64,000 bases of DNA from assembly GCA_963662575.1 (NCBI GenBank), contig OY759723.1, positions 3,162,001 to 3,226,000 on the forward strand, read 5' to 3'. The translations under genes were made by a program, and so were the position numbers. This document shows, in pieces, positions 8,525 through 16,526 of the stretch. This DNA is from Bin5 sp963662575. GTDB taxonomy: Bacteria > Chloroflexota > Anaerolineae > Caldilineales > Caldilineaceae. Position 1 is the stretch's first letter; each line of letters begins with the position of its first letter. Under the pieces are notes generated by a model. It had not been told where the DNA came from. It saw only the letters and a program-made list of their open reading frames with translations, and did no database searches.

Positions 8525-9202
8525 CCAATCTATGCAGCCGCGGCCAGCCCACGTCGTCTTTCCACGATATTCGGCCAGGACATCGGTGCATAAGTCCTGG
8601 CACTGGTAAGGGCTGCCTGTCTGGCCGCCAGCTTCCACACAATCATCCTCGCTTGCGGCCGCAAAATATATTCGCTCTCTAGCTCCGGCTACCTTCCGCA
8701 GCGACTCTCGCTGACCTTGCCAGATCGCAAGACACGAAATGTGGCCCAGGTTGGGGGCGCGGTGATTGGAAATTGTGCTGCCCTGCTGATCATGTTTGGC
8801 GAAGGGAGGTTCGGCAGGGAGGCGCCTGTGGGAGCGGTACTGCTGAATATGGCGGTCTTCGGCGCGGTCATCGCATACATCATGCAGATGATTGCCTTTG
8901 TCCGGTTGCGGAAGCACTTACCGACGATAGAGCGTCCCTACGTCAGCCCTTTGGGAAACGCCGGCGCAATCGTAGCAGGCGTTATCGCTCTGATTACGCT
9001 ATACGTCCTCTTTCTCAATCCCGACTACTGGTCGGGGGTCTATGGCTGCGCGGTCTGGTATGCCGCTGGTCTGCTCTACTTCTGGTTGATTGGGCGCAAG
9101 AAGCTGGTCTACTCGACTGAAGAGGAATTTGCCGTGAAACTTTCGTCCCCGGCCAAAGGCTGTTCGCTGGTTGTTCGAGCCCTTGCAACCATTTACTATT
9201 GA
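8525..9202 (+). pseudogene. Decayed C-terminal part of an APC-superfamily amino-acid/ethanolamine permease
   Basis: One reading frame from about 8525 to 9202 shows permease sequence. IFGQD and VLALV flank an in-frame TAA at 8591-8593, followed by ASFHTIILACGRKIYSL, SGYLPQRLSLT, then three hydrophobic segments and the characteristic LPTIERPYVSPLG and EEEFAVKL end. These match the late transmembrane half of ethanolamine/amino-acid permeases of the APC superfamily. The first ~300 residues expected for a full-length protein (~450-480 aa) are absent, and the remaining part carries a stop, so this is a remnant. A GTG- or TTG-initiated fragment after the stop is conceivable but unlikely to be functional. 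Its 3' end overlaps the end of the convergent acyl-CoA dehydrogenase gene by 7 bp. Confidence 0.75.
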
Positions 9203-10380
9203 TATTTCTGCAGGATTCGCCGGGCGACGCTCATTTTGTGGACTTCATCAGGGCCGTCGTAAATTCGCGAAGCCCTTTCGTGGCGGTACCAGAAAGCAAT
9301 AGGTGTGTCGTCGCTCATTCCCAGACCGCCGAGAGTCTGAAGGGCGCGGTCCAGTACCCGCATCAGCACACCGGCCACGTAGAACTTGATCAGCGAAATC
9401 TCTTCTCTGGCCGCATAAACGCCTTCCGTGTCGATCTTTTGGGCCGTATCCAACACCATCAGTCGAGCTGCGTTAATCTCGGCTCGGCATTCGGCCACCC
9501 ATGCCTGTACCATCCCTTGCGAGCCCAACAGCCGCCCCGGGGCTACCTCCCGCTGCGCGGCTCGCTTGCACATGATGTCGAAGGCGCGTTCGCAGATCCC
9601 GATCCAGCGCATGCAATGGTGGATGCGGCCCGGCCCTAAACGCAACTGAGCCAGAGCAAAGCCCTTGCCCTCTTCCCCGATGAGGTTTTCCACCGGCACG
9701 CGCACGTCTTCGAACCAGACCTCGGAGTGGCTGTTCCAGCCGCCGTGGGCTTCCCCCATCACCGAGATATTTCGTTCAATATGAAAACCTGCGGTATCAA
9801 GCGGCACGATTATCTGGCTTGCGCGTTGGTGGCGGCTGTTCGCATCCGGATTCGTCACAGCCATCAGAATCGCAAAGGACGCCCCGTCCGCCGCGGTCGT
9901 GTACCATTTGTGTCCGTTGATGACGAATTCGTCGCCGTCGCGCACTGCTGTCGAACTCATCCATGTTGGATTGGACCCGGCATGCTCCGGTTCGGTCATG
10001 GCAAAGCAGGAACGGATTTCTCCGCGGGTTAGTGGTTGCAGGTACCGGTCTCTTTGCGCCGCAGTCCCGGCGTGGATGAGCAACTCCATATTGCCCATAT
10101 CGGGTGCTTGGCAGCCAAAGACGTAGTGGCCGCCGGGTGTGCGCCCCAATACTTCACTTACTCGTCCGAACTCGGCAAGCGTCAGCCCCTGGCCGCCGTA
10201 CTCAACCGGAAGCGCCAGCCCCCACAGCCCTGCCTCTTTCGCGACCTCCCTTTTCTGGTCGAGCAAGGGCTCAACATCGGCCCAAGGACGGCTGATCAGC
10301 AGTTTTTCCAGCGGAACAACCTCCTCGTCAACGAACTGGCGCACCCGCAGGAGAATATTGGAAAGTATATCGGTCGTCAT
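9196..10380 (-). CDS. Acyl-CoA dehydrogenase, ACAD10/11-like
   Basis: A 394-residue FAD-dependent acyl-CoA dehydrogenase with the N-terminal helical, central beta and C-terminal helical domains. FAD-binding motifs are FAMTEPEHAGSN and NGHKWYTT. The C-terminal YRHERASRIYDGPDEVHK segment is typical of the ACAD10/ACAD11/FadE group, in which Asp (here D375) stands where short-chain enzymes have catalytic Glu. It is followed upstream on the same strand by an SDR gene. ACAD10/11-type enzymes in animals and LvaC-type enzymes in Pseudomonas act on 4-phosphorylated acyl-CoAs made by an APH-like kinase; such a kinase is encoded at 60.5 kb in this window. The specific substrate here is inferred only from family. 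Confidence 0.85.
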   Translation of the reverse strand: MTTDILSNILLRVRQFVDEEVVPLEKLLISRPWADVEPLLDQKREVAKEAGLWGLALPVEYGGQGLTLAEFGRVSEVLGRTPGGHYVFGCQAPDMGNMELLIHAGTAAQRDRYLQPLTRGEIRSCFAMTEPEHAGSNPTWMSSTAVRDGDEFVINGHKWYTTAADGASFAILMAVTNPDANSRHQRASQIIVPLDTAGFHIERNISVMGEAHGGWNSHSEVWFEDVRVPVENLIGEEGKGFALAQLRLGPGRIHHCMRWIGICERAFDIMCKRAAQREVAPGRLLGSQGMVQAWVAECRAEINAARLMVLDTAQKIDTEGVYAAREEISLIKFYVAGVLMRVLDRALQTLGGLGMSDDTPIAFWYRHERASRIYDGPDEVHKMSVARRILQKYQ

Positions 10381-10462
10381 AAAATAACCTTATTCGCGGT
10401 CAGAAATTAGCATGTCCGTGGGTCCCGGCCTATGAGAGAGGCTGGACAATCAAATGAGTCCT

Positions 10463-11246
10463 TCATCCACCCAAACCTGCATCAACCCACTGGCCGCCGT
10501 CAACCAGAAACGTGGCGCCGGTTGTGAAACTGCTGGCATCCGACGCCAGGTAGAGGGCAATTCCTGTCAATTCGCTGGTTTCGGCAATCCTCTTTTGCGG
10601 TATGGTCTTTAGCACGGTCTGTTTAAGTTCGGGATTGTCCCAGATTGCGCGGCTGAATGCCGTCCTGACAAAGCCGGGCGCGATCGCGTTGACCTGGATG
10701 CCGGCATCCGCCAGCTCTGCAGCCAGCACCTCCGTGAGCATTAGCACGCCGGCTTTGCTGACGCAGTACACGCCCATTCCCGGCTGCGGACGCCTACCGG
10801 CAATCGAAGCAAGATTTATAATTTTGCCGCCGCTCCGTTTCATCATCTCAGCGCTGCACGCCTTGGCCATGCGAAAGTAGCCGATCACGTTCACATCGAG
10901 GATCTTCTGCCAGTGGCTTTCCTCGGCGGAAAGAACAGGCCCGAAGTGGGGGTTGGTAGCAGCATTGTTAACCAGGATGTCGATGCCCCCGAATTCGCGC
11001 ACTGCCTCTTGCACCAGCGAGTCAATTGCGTTCATGTCCCCCGTATGCGCGGCAACGGCCAGGGCGCGACCGCCTTCTGCCCGAATCGAGTCGGCCACTT
11101 CGTCCAACGTGGCCTGCTTTCGGCTGCTCAGCACGACCGCGGCTCCCATCGCCGCATAGCAGCGGCCAATCGCCGCGCCAATGCCTCTCGATGCGCCGGT
11201 AATCACCGCGACTTTGCCCTCAAGATCGAATTCGGGGAGTTGCGCC
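10463..11246 (-). CDS. SDR family NAD(P)-dependent oxidoreductase
   Basis: A classical short-chain dehydrogenase/reductase of 261 residues, beginning at the TTG whose first base is 11248 on the minus strand. The cofactor loop TGASRGIG is at residues 18-25, NNAA near 95, and the catalytic residues are S148, Y161 and K165 (Y-C-V-S-K). The C-terminal FLVDGGQWVDAGLGG end is typical of FabG-like enzymes. The TTG start is supported by AGGAG seven bases upstream. The gene precedes the acyl-CoA dehydrogenase on the same strand (82 bp apart), suggesting a shared fatty-acid or hydroxyacid pathway, probably with a 3-oxo/3-hydroxyacyl substrate. Specificity is not predictable. Confidence 0.88.
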
Positions 11247-11248
11247 AA

Positions 11249-11545
11249 CGGTTTTCTCCTGACGTGGCCAGCTGCACAGAATCTTGCTTTTGAAGATGGG
11301 GAATGGCACTTTCAGTATAGCACCAGGGTGGGTCGTGGACAATCCATTTGGGACATGGAGGGGTCAATCTGGAAATGTGAGCAGTTAGAGATTGAACCTG
11401 GTTTTGCGGAGAAGGTGGATCCACAGGAGGCCTGGAAATAGGGCGGCCCAGCCTACAGTGATGCCCCACCAACCAATGCAACAGCGGCGGCTGCTTGGCC
11501 GAAGAAAAGTGCGTGACCGTCATTCCTTTGAAGCACGCGCCGAAG
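11249..11545. other. Intergenic stretch without recognised features
   Basis: About 300 bp between the SDR start and the end of the AAC(3)-like gene, both on the minus strand. I see no gene, RNA or clear terminator. It must contain the promoter of the SDR-acyl-CoA dehydrogenase pair, but no convincing -35/-10 pair stands out. Confidence 0.4.
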
Positions 11546-12397
11546 TTACGGGCTCCGATAAATGTGCGCCGGGTCCAATACTGACTTTTCGTTATCCTGT
11601 TCGTCAGTCAGTACGCCATCCCGCAGCGGTGTGCACTTTGAGTCTGTCAAAACGAAGAGCAGAGGATCAACCTTGTACTGTGCCAGGCCGACTTCGAAGG
11701 CATCTCGGGCGCGGAAGAGACGGACCACGGCATTCCCCAAGCTCCCCACCCGGACCAGTCCTCTTTCCTCCAGCAACGCCCCAAGCTTATTTAAGTCGTT
11801 GCCCCCAAAGCCGGGTTTGGGACCATATGTCAACGTGTGGAGCGGGCGCTGTGAACCGTCCCGATCCTGCAGGCGTGCCTCTACTTCGCGCCAGCGTCGA
11901 TAAGGGACCTGGACCAACTGTTCCATTAGATGAAAGAAAGTACAACGCAGGTAGGGCACGCCCACAAGAAGAATGTGGGCATCCAACGCATTGAGCTTCC
12001 AGAACGGACCGTCGGCCGCCCAGGCTGATGGCCCGTGGCAGGCAGTAAACTCCTCTGCCTGCGCTCCCAGGGCAGCGACGGAATGGAACAAGTGGCAACT
12101 TCGACGCGTACCCGGCCTTCTCCGCGCTACCTCGGTAACGCGGCCCATCTCTGAGGGATCATGGGCTGGGTCGAAAACGGGGTTGGCGTTCCGTCCATGA
12201 GAAAATGTAAAGGTTGGCACGATCAGAGTTCCTGCTGGGCCGAGCACGCCCAAAAGGGCACCAACTATGGAATCGGCCCCGCCTTCTACGTATCCTATGC
12301 TGCTCATCGAACTGTGCACGAATACGTTCGCGCCGGCCGGCAAGCCCAGTGATCGCAATGCCGCAGCTATCTCATCCCGCGTCTGAACTTTCTTCAT
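11546..12397 (-). CDS. AAC(3) family N-acetyltransferase
   Basis: A 283-residue protein of the aminoglycoside 3-N-acetyltransferase (Antibiotic_NAT) family. The family signature is clear: VFVHSSMSSIGYVEGG, then LGPAGTLIVPTFTFS and FHLMEQLVQVPYR. Members transfer acetyl from acetyl-CoA to an amine; many chromosomal members do not confer resistance. The start is ATG at 12397. The frame stays open for 67 codons upstream, but those codons translate a mobile repeat, so they are not part of the protein. The MITE copy begins 42 bp upstream of the start codon and has therefore replaced or displaced the native promoter. Confidence 0.82.
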   Translation of the reverse strand: MKKVQTRDEIAAALRSLGLPAGANVFVHSSMSSIGYVEGGADSIVGALLGVLGPAGTLIVPTFTFSHGRNANPVFDPAHDPSEMGRVTEVARRRPGTRRSCHLFHSVAALGAQAEEFTACHGPSAWAADGPFWKLNALDAHILLVGVPYLRCTFFHLMEQLVQVPYRRWREVEARLQDRDGSQRPLHTLTYGPKPGFGGNDLNKLGALLEERGLVRVGSLGNAVVRLFRARDAFEVGLAQYKVDPLLFVLTDSKCTPLRDGVLTDEQDNEKSVLDPAHIYRSP

Positions 12398-12438
12398 CAG
12401 GAGCACTCCTTCCAGCCTTCTTAGTTCTCGGATTCCCG

Positions 12439-12744
12439 GTAACTGCTCAGCCAATGCCACCTCTGACGCAGGCGCGGCAGGTGTTTCACCCACTCCTCCA
12501 TATTTTCTTTTTGCATATGGGCGGTCGGGCCTACGGCCCTCCCTTGTGCAGGGGCTCCGCCCCCGCAACGCCCCCGCCCAAAACCATCCCTCACCCACCG
12601 TTCGGCGTCATTCCAGCTGTGCGGCCCGTCCAGAGTGGCGGCCGTCAGCATATACACGATGAGAGAGCCTGAACCGCGGCGGGGATGAAGAGCTGGTCAA
12701 GACTGGCTGGTGGAAACAGGCTCTGTATACGGCTTAGTAGTTAC
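12439..12744 (+). mobile_element. MITE copy 1 (306 bp, IS66-like ends)
   Basis: The element starts GTAACTGCTCAGCC (12439-12452) and ends GGCTTAGTAGTTAC (12731-12744), so the ends are imperfect inverted repeats. It is flanked by a perfect 8-bp direct repeat, GATTCCCG, at 12431-12438 and 12745-12752. It shares its core, including the GC-rich palindromic block around 12516-12590, with copies at 32868-33159 and 45514-45805. No transposase is encoded. GTAA termini and an 8-bp duplication are features of the IS66 family, so it is probably mobilised by an IS66-type transposase elsewhere in the genome. Confidence 0.88.
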
Positions 12745-12813
12745 GATTCCCGTATGTTGTATCCCACCAATTCGCTTCTGTCAATGGCATTCTGTTGTCA
12801 TGTATACTGGTAT

Positions 12814-12842
12814 TTGACATCAACAACGACACCAACTATACT
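12814..12842 (+). promoter_or_regulatory. Sigma-70-type promoter of the gatC leader
   Basis: A perfect TTGACA (12814-12819) is separated by exactly 17 bp from TATACT (12837-12842, five of six consensus bases). Transcription would begin near 12849-12850, leaving a leader of about 225 nt before gatC. It lies 70 bp after the MITE copy. This is the clearest promoter in the window. Confidence 0.75.
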
Positions 12843-12849
12843 CTTGCAA

Positions 12850-13035
12850 TGCAACTTGATACTCCCAGCCAGTTGAACCAATCTCAAACTGTAGCGAACG
12901 ATGCAGCAGGCGCAGCACCGCGCGTGCTGCGGTAGCAAGTAACGCTGGTTACACTGCGCCGTAGGCACCGACAAAAAGCCACGGCGCTGGGGGAACGCTC
13001 GGATGCGCCGTGGACATTTCCCACGGCGCTTTTTT
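12850..13035 (+). promoter_or_regulatory. gatCA leader RNA with alternative hairpins and a terminator (putative attenuator)
   Basis: Five segments can pair in a chain. GGCGCAG (12909-12915) pairs with CTGCGCC (12954-12960). GCGCCGT (12956-12962) pairs with ACGGCGC (12981-12987). CCACGGCGC (12979-12987) pairs with GCGCCGTGG (13005-13013). That same GCGCCGTGG pairs with a second CCACGGCGC (13021-13029), which is followed by six T (13030-13035): an intrinsic terminator. The last two helices exclude each other. Additional hairpins are CGCAGCAC/GTGCTGCG (12911-12931) and GTAAC/GTTAC (12939-12952). A 13-codon micro-ORF at 12901-12942 (MQQAQHRACCGSK) has Gln at positions 2, 3 and 5, but no clear ribosome-binding site. 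The layout indicates premature-termination control of gatCA; the signal is unknown. Confidence 0.6.
13005..13035 (+). terminator. Intrinsic terminator in the gatCA leader
   Basis: GCGCCGTGG, a 7-nt loop (ACATTTC), CCACGGCGC and T6 form a 9-bp perfect GC-rich stem with a U-tract. It lies 41 bp upstream of the gatC start, not after a gene, which argues for regulated rather than simple termination. Confidence 0.8.
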
Positions 13036-13075
13036 GTGGATTTTTCCTTCTTCCATTCTACGCCAAGAGACTATT

Positions 13076-13375
13076 GTGAAATTGACGAGAGATGAGGTTC
13101 GGCACGTTGCTGAACTGGCAAAACTGCAGCTTAGCGACGCCGAACTTGACGAATATGCCGGTCAGCTCGGGCAGATTCTGACCTATGCGCAGCAGGTCCA
13201 ATCGGTGAATACAAGCGCCGTGCCCCCAACACCGCACATTCTGCCACTCAGCAATGTGCTGGCTGATGACATGTCACAAGCATGCCTTTCGGCCGCACAG
13301 GCAGTAGACAATGCCCCGGATGCTGACGACGGCTATTTTCGAGTCATCGCCGTGTTTGACGATGGCGGAGCATAG
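13076..13375 (+). CDS. gatC: Asp/Glu-tRNA amidotransferase subunit C
   Basis: A 99-residue GatC with the family motif LTRDEVRHVAELAKLQLSDAE at the N-terminus and the mid-chain VPPTPHILPLSNVLADD region that contacts GatA/GatB. GatCAB converts misacylated Glu-tRNAGln and/or Asp-tRNAAsn to the correct amide forms, using Gln as ammonia donor and ATP. The start chosen is GTG at 13076, which begins the conserved domain; a longer in-frame reading from 13010 would start inside the leader terminator and is rejected. gatA follows after 61 bp. gatB is not in the window. Confidence 0.9.
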   Translation: MKLTRDEVRHVAELAKLQLSDAELDEYAGQLGQILTYAQQVQSVNTSAVPPTPHILPLSNVLADDMSQACLSAAQAVDNAPDADDGYFRVIAVFDDGGA

Positions 13376-13439
13376 AGGGTAACGGGATGATGGCAGACCA
13401 GGCGCCCTACCACGTAGAGCGAGGAGGCTCGAAAGCGTG

Positions 13440-14915
13440 ATGGCCGGCCGCGATGCGACGAAACAGTTGACTTCGATGGGAGTGGCCGAGGCGCGCGCTG
13501 GGCTGACCTCCGGCCAATTTACCTCCGTCGACCTGACACAGGCACTACTGCGGCGAATCGAGCAGGTGGACGGCGCGCTTCACGCTTTTTTGCGAACAAC
13601 CCCGACCATGGCGCTCGAGGCGGCGGCGGACGCCGACCGTGCGCGTGCCGACGGGGACGATCGACCCCTTCTGGGCGTTCCGCTTGCGATCAAAGATGTA
13701 CTGATGACCAACGGCATCGAGACCACCGCAGGCAGCCAGATTCTGAAAGGCTTTGTACCGCCCTATTCCGCAACCGCCGTAGAAAAACTGGAGGCCGCCG
13801 GCGCGATTGTATTGGGCAAAACCAACACCGATGAATTCGCAATGGGGTCCAGCACTGAGAACAGCGGCTATGGTCCGACCCGGAATCCCTGGGATCTCGA
13901 ACGCGTGCCGGGCGGCAGCAGTGGCGGTTCCGCGGCAGCGGTGGCCGCGGATGAAGCGCCCGCCGCTCTCGGAACCGATACCGGCGGCAGTGTACGCCAG
14001 CCCGCCGCGTTGTGCGGCGTCGTTGGCTTGAAGCCCTCTTACGGCCGTGTTAGCCGCTACGGACTGATCGCCTATGGCAGCAGCCTGGATCAAATCGGCC
14101 CAATTACCAAGACTGTAGCCGACGCCGCGCTGCTGCTGGAAGTTATCGCCGGCGCGGACTCGCGCGACAGTACCACCATGCCGGTGGACGTGCCGAACTT
14201 CTCGGAAGCGTTGACCGGCGACATTTCAGGGTTGAAGATCGGGATTCCGCACGAGTATTTCGTGGAAGGCATCCAGGCGGAGGTCGAGGCGGCGGTCCGC
14301 AAAGCGATCGATCAACTCGCGTCTTTGGGTGCCGAAATCATACCGATCCACCTGCCCAACACGGAGTTGGCTCTGCCGGTGTACTATCTGGTCGTCACGG
14401 CCGAGGCCAGTGCCAACCTCGCCCGCTATGATGGCATCCGTTTTGGCCTGAGTGTCGATGGCGAAACAATCTTTGACCACTTTCGACAGACACGCGGCGC
14501 CGGTTTTGGCCCGGAGGTTAAGCGGCGCATCATGCTGGGTACCTATGCGTTGAGCGCCGGTTACTATGACGCCTACTATCTGAAAGCTCAGCAAGTCCGC
14601 ACACTGATCAAGCAGGACTTCGACCGAGCATTTGCCGAGGTTGACCTAATCGTCTCGCCTACCTCACCGACCACTGCTTTTCGGATCGGCGAGAAAATTG
14701 ACGACCCTCTGGCGATGATTTTGACCGACATTTTCACTACCAGCGCCAATCTGGCCGGTCTTTGCGGGATCAGCATCCCCTGCGGCTTCGATGCCGGCGG
14801 ACTTCCCATTGGTCTGCAACTGCTCGGCCCTTCGTTGGGTGAAGAAACAATCTTGCGGGCTGCTTACGCCTACGAGCAGAGCACGGAGTGGCGCCTGCGG
14901 AGGCCGGAACTGTGA
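13440..14915 (+). CDS. gatA: Asp/Glu-tRNA amidotransferase subunit A (amidase)
   Basis: A ~491-residue GatA. Counting from the GTG at 13437, the amidase-signature catalytic triad is K86 (AIKDV), S161 (PGGSSGGS) and S185 (TDTGGSVRQPA). The spacing of 75 and 24 residues is the same as in characterised GatA proteins. It hydrolyses glutamine and passes ammonia to the GatB active site. GTG (13437) and ATG (13440) overlap as possible starts, with GAGGAGG upstream; ATG is taken. It is the second gene after the attenuator-like leader. Confidence 0.95.
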   Translation: MAGRDATKQLTSMGVAEARAGLTSGQFTSVDLTQALLRRIEQVDGALHAFLRTTPTMALEAAADADRARADGDDRPLLGVPLAIKDVLMTNGIETTAGSQILKGFVPPYSATAVEKLEAAGAIVLGKTNTDEFAMGSSTENSGYGPTRNPWDLERVPGGSSGGSAAAVAADEAPAALGTDTGGSVRQPAALCGVVGLKPSYGRVSRYGLIAYGSSLDQIGPITKTVADAALLLEVIAGADSRDSTTMPVDVPNFSEALTGDISGLKIGIPHEYFVEGIQAEVEAAVRKAIDQLASLGAEIIPIHLPNTELALPVYYLVVTAEASANLARYDGIRFGLSVDGETIFDHFRQTRGAGFGPEVKRRIMLGTYALSAGYYDAYYLKAQQVRTLIKQDFDRAFAEVDLIVSPTSPTTAFRIGEKIDDPLAMILTDIFTTSANLAGLCGISIPCGFDAGGLPIGLQLLGPSLGEETILRAAYAYEQSTEWRLRRPEL

Positions 14916-15165
14916 CAGACTTCTGCGCGCAGTACAAGGGGAATCGCATTTCTGCAGTTGCCAGCGGAAATTGCTCGCGGCTAACCCGCCGCGAAGCAGG
15001 TCGCGGCGCAGCCAATGCATCCTGCCGGCAACGGTTCAGTTGAGTCGCTGACCGTTGTGGATTCGGCAGCAAAGGCTTCTTCCCTGGTACAGGAATATCG
15101 AACATCCCCCGAAAGTTTTCCACAAATCGCATAGACCGGCGTCGACCGGAAATGACTAGAGAGAG

Positions 15166-16440
15166 ATGAATACAATACTTAGTAGATCACCTGAAGCCCC
15201 AACCGTCATACCCTCGTCTGAGGCTGAAATATATCCTGTCGAAACTAAAGGTTTGCGGCGTTCACTTGAGAGCCGTTTGAGTAGCCGTGTGCAGCGTGTG
15301 CCCCCCTCTCCCATTCGACGGTACTTCGATCTGACTACCACGATGGACGACGTGATTAGCTTGGGCATTGGCGAGCCGGACTATGTAACGCCGAAATCCG
15401 TTCTCAATGCCGGTACAGACAGCCTCCTGCAGGGCCATACTTCTTACACGTCCAATGCTGGAATGTTGGATCTGCGTGAAGCCGTGGCCAATATGCTGAC
15501 GGAACGCTACGGCGCGCCAGCCTATGACGCCGCAACCGAAGCGCTCATCACTGTCGGCGTTAGCGAGGCAATGTACTTGGCGATGCAGGCCTTGCTCGAC
15601 CCGGGAGACGAAGTGCTCGTCCCGCAACCCTGCTTTGTATCCTATACTGCCGATGTGATTCTTGCCGGCGGCACGGTTGTCGACATCCCCACTTATGCGG
15701 ACAATAATTTTGTCCTGACGCCGGCGCAACTTGAGGACGCTATCACGCCCCGGACAAAAGTCCTGCTAATCGGTTATCCATGCAACCCGACCGGCGCTGT
15801 GATGAACCGTGAAGAGCTCTCAGCTATCGCTCATGTCGCCCAAAAGCACGATCTGATCGTCATTTCAGACGAAATCTACGATCGCCTGGTCTATGATGAT
15901 CACGAGCACGTAATGTTCGCCGCCCTTCCCGGTATGGCAGAGCGTACGATTCATTTGGGCGGAATGAGCAAAGATTACGCCATGACAGGTTGGCGGATTG
16001 GCTACGCCACAGGTCCTGCCGAACTGCTCGGCGCGATGCGTCGTATCCATCAATATCTGATTATGTCGGCGCCCTCCGGTGGCCAAGCCGCGGCGCTGCG
16101 TGCCCTGACCGACCCCTCCGCAGAAGAGGCGGTGCAGGAAATGGTGGCCAGCTATGGCGAACGCCGCCGCTTTCTCGTTGACGGCCTGAACGAGATCGGG
16201 CTGGACTGCTTCGAACCAAAAGGCGCCTTCTACGCCTTCCCTAGCGTCCGCCGCACTGGCATGGATGAGTATGAGTTTGCTGACAAGCTGCTTCGCGAAG
16301 AACGAGTGGCTGTGATTCCGGGCAGCGGCTTCGGCGCCGGCGGTGAGGGACATGTGCGTTGCGCCTACCCGGTCGAAATGCCGAAACTGGAGACTGCCCT
16401 GGAGCGGATGTATCGGTTCGTGCGGCGTTACGGCGTCTAG
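15166..16440 (+). CDS. Class I/II PLP-dependent aminotransferase
   Basis: A 424-residue fold-type I aminotransferase of the AspC/PatA-like group. Visible residues are N207 in CNPTG, D235 in ISDEIYDRL, the PLP-binding lysine K269 in GGMSKDYAMTGWRIGY, and the C-terminal arginine near HVRCAYP that would bind the substrate carboxylate. The domain proper begins around residue 40 (SSRVQRVPPSPIRRYFD); the first ~40 residues are an extension with no recognised function. The start ATG is preceded by GAGAG. It stands alone after gatA, 250 bp apart. The likely role is amino-acid transamination; donor and acceptor are not predictable. Confidence 0.85.
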   Translation: MNTILSRSPEAPTVIPSSEAEIYPVETKGLRRSLESRLSSRVQRVPPSPIRRYFDLTTTMDDVISLGIGEPDYVTPKSVLNAGTDSLLQGHTSYTSNAGMLDLREAVANMLTERYGAPAYDAATEALITVGVSEAMYLAMQALLDPGDEVLVPQPCFVSYTADVILAGGTVVDIPTYADNNFVLTPAQLEDAITPRTKVLLIGYPCNPTGAVMNREELSAIAHVAQKHDLIVISDEIYDRLVYDDHEHVMFAALPGMAERTIHLGGMSKDYAMTGWRIGYATGPAELLGAMRRIHQYLIMSAPSGGQAAALRALTDPSAEEAVQEMVASYGERRRFLVDGLNEIGLDCFEPKGAFYAFPSVRRTGMDEYEFADKLLREERVAVIPGSGFGAGGEGHVRCAYPVEMPKLETALERMYRFVRRYGV

Positions 16441-16526
16441 CCCTGACAAGAATTGCGATACCAGCGCACCGTACACAGGCCTTAACGAATACTGTGCCTG
16501 TGCCATCGGGCGAATGGTCAGGCGTA

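Noticed and set aside
11546..12397. An antibiotic-resistance cluster (AAC(3)-, GNAT/Pat-, nucleotidyltransferase- and APH-like genes in the window)
   Set aside because: The genes are far apart, each sits in a metabolic context, and chromosomal members of these families often have no resistance function.
12421..12672. Open frames inside the three repeat copies, with similar translations (YGRSGLRPSLVQG and others)
   Set aside because: They are the same only because the DNA is a repeated MITE; frames differ between copies and no start signal is present.
12850..13035. Definite T-box riboswitch before gatC
   Set aside because: Length and terminator fit, but the conserved T-box sequence and specifier-loop features are not clearly present, so only a generic attenuator is claimed.
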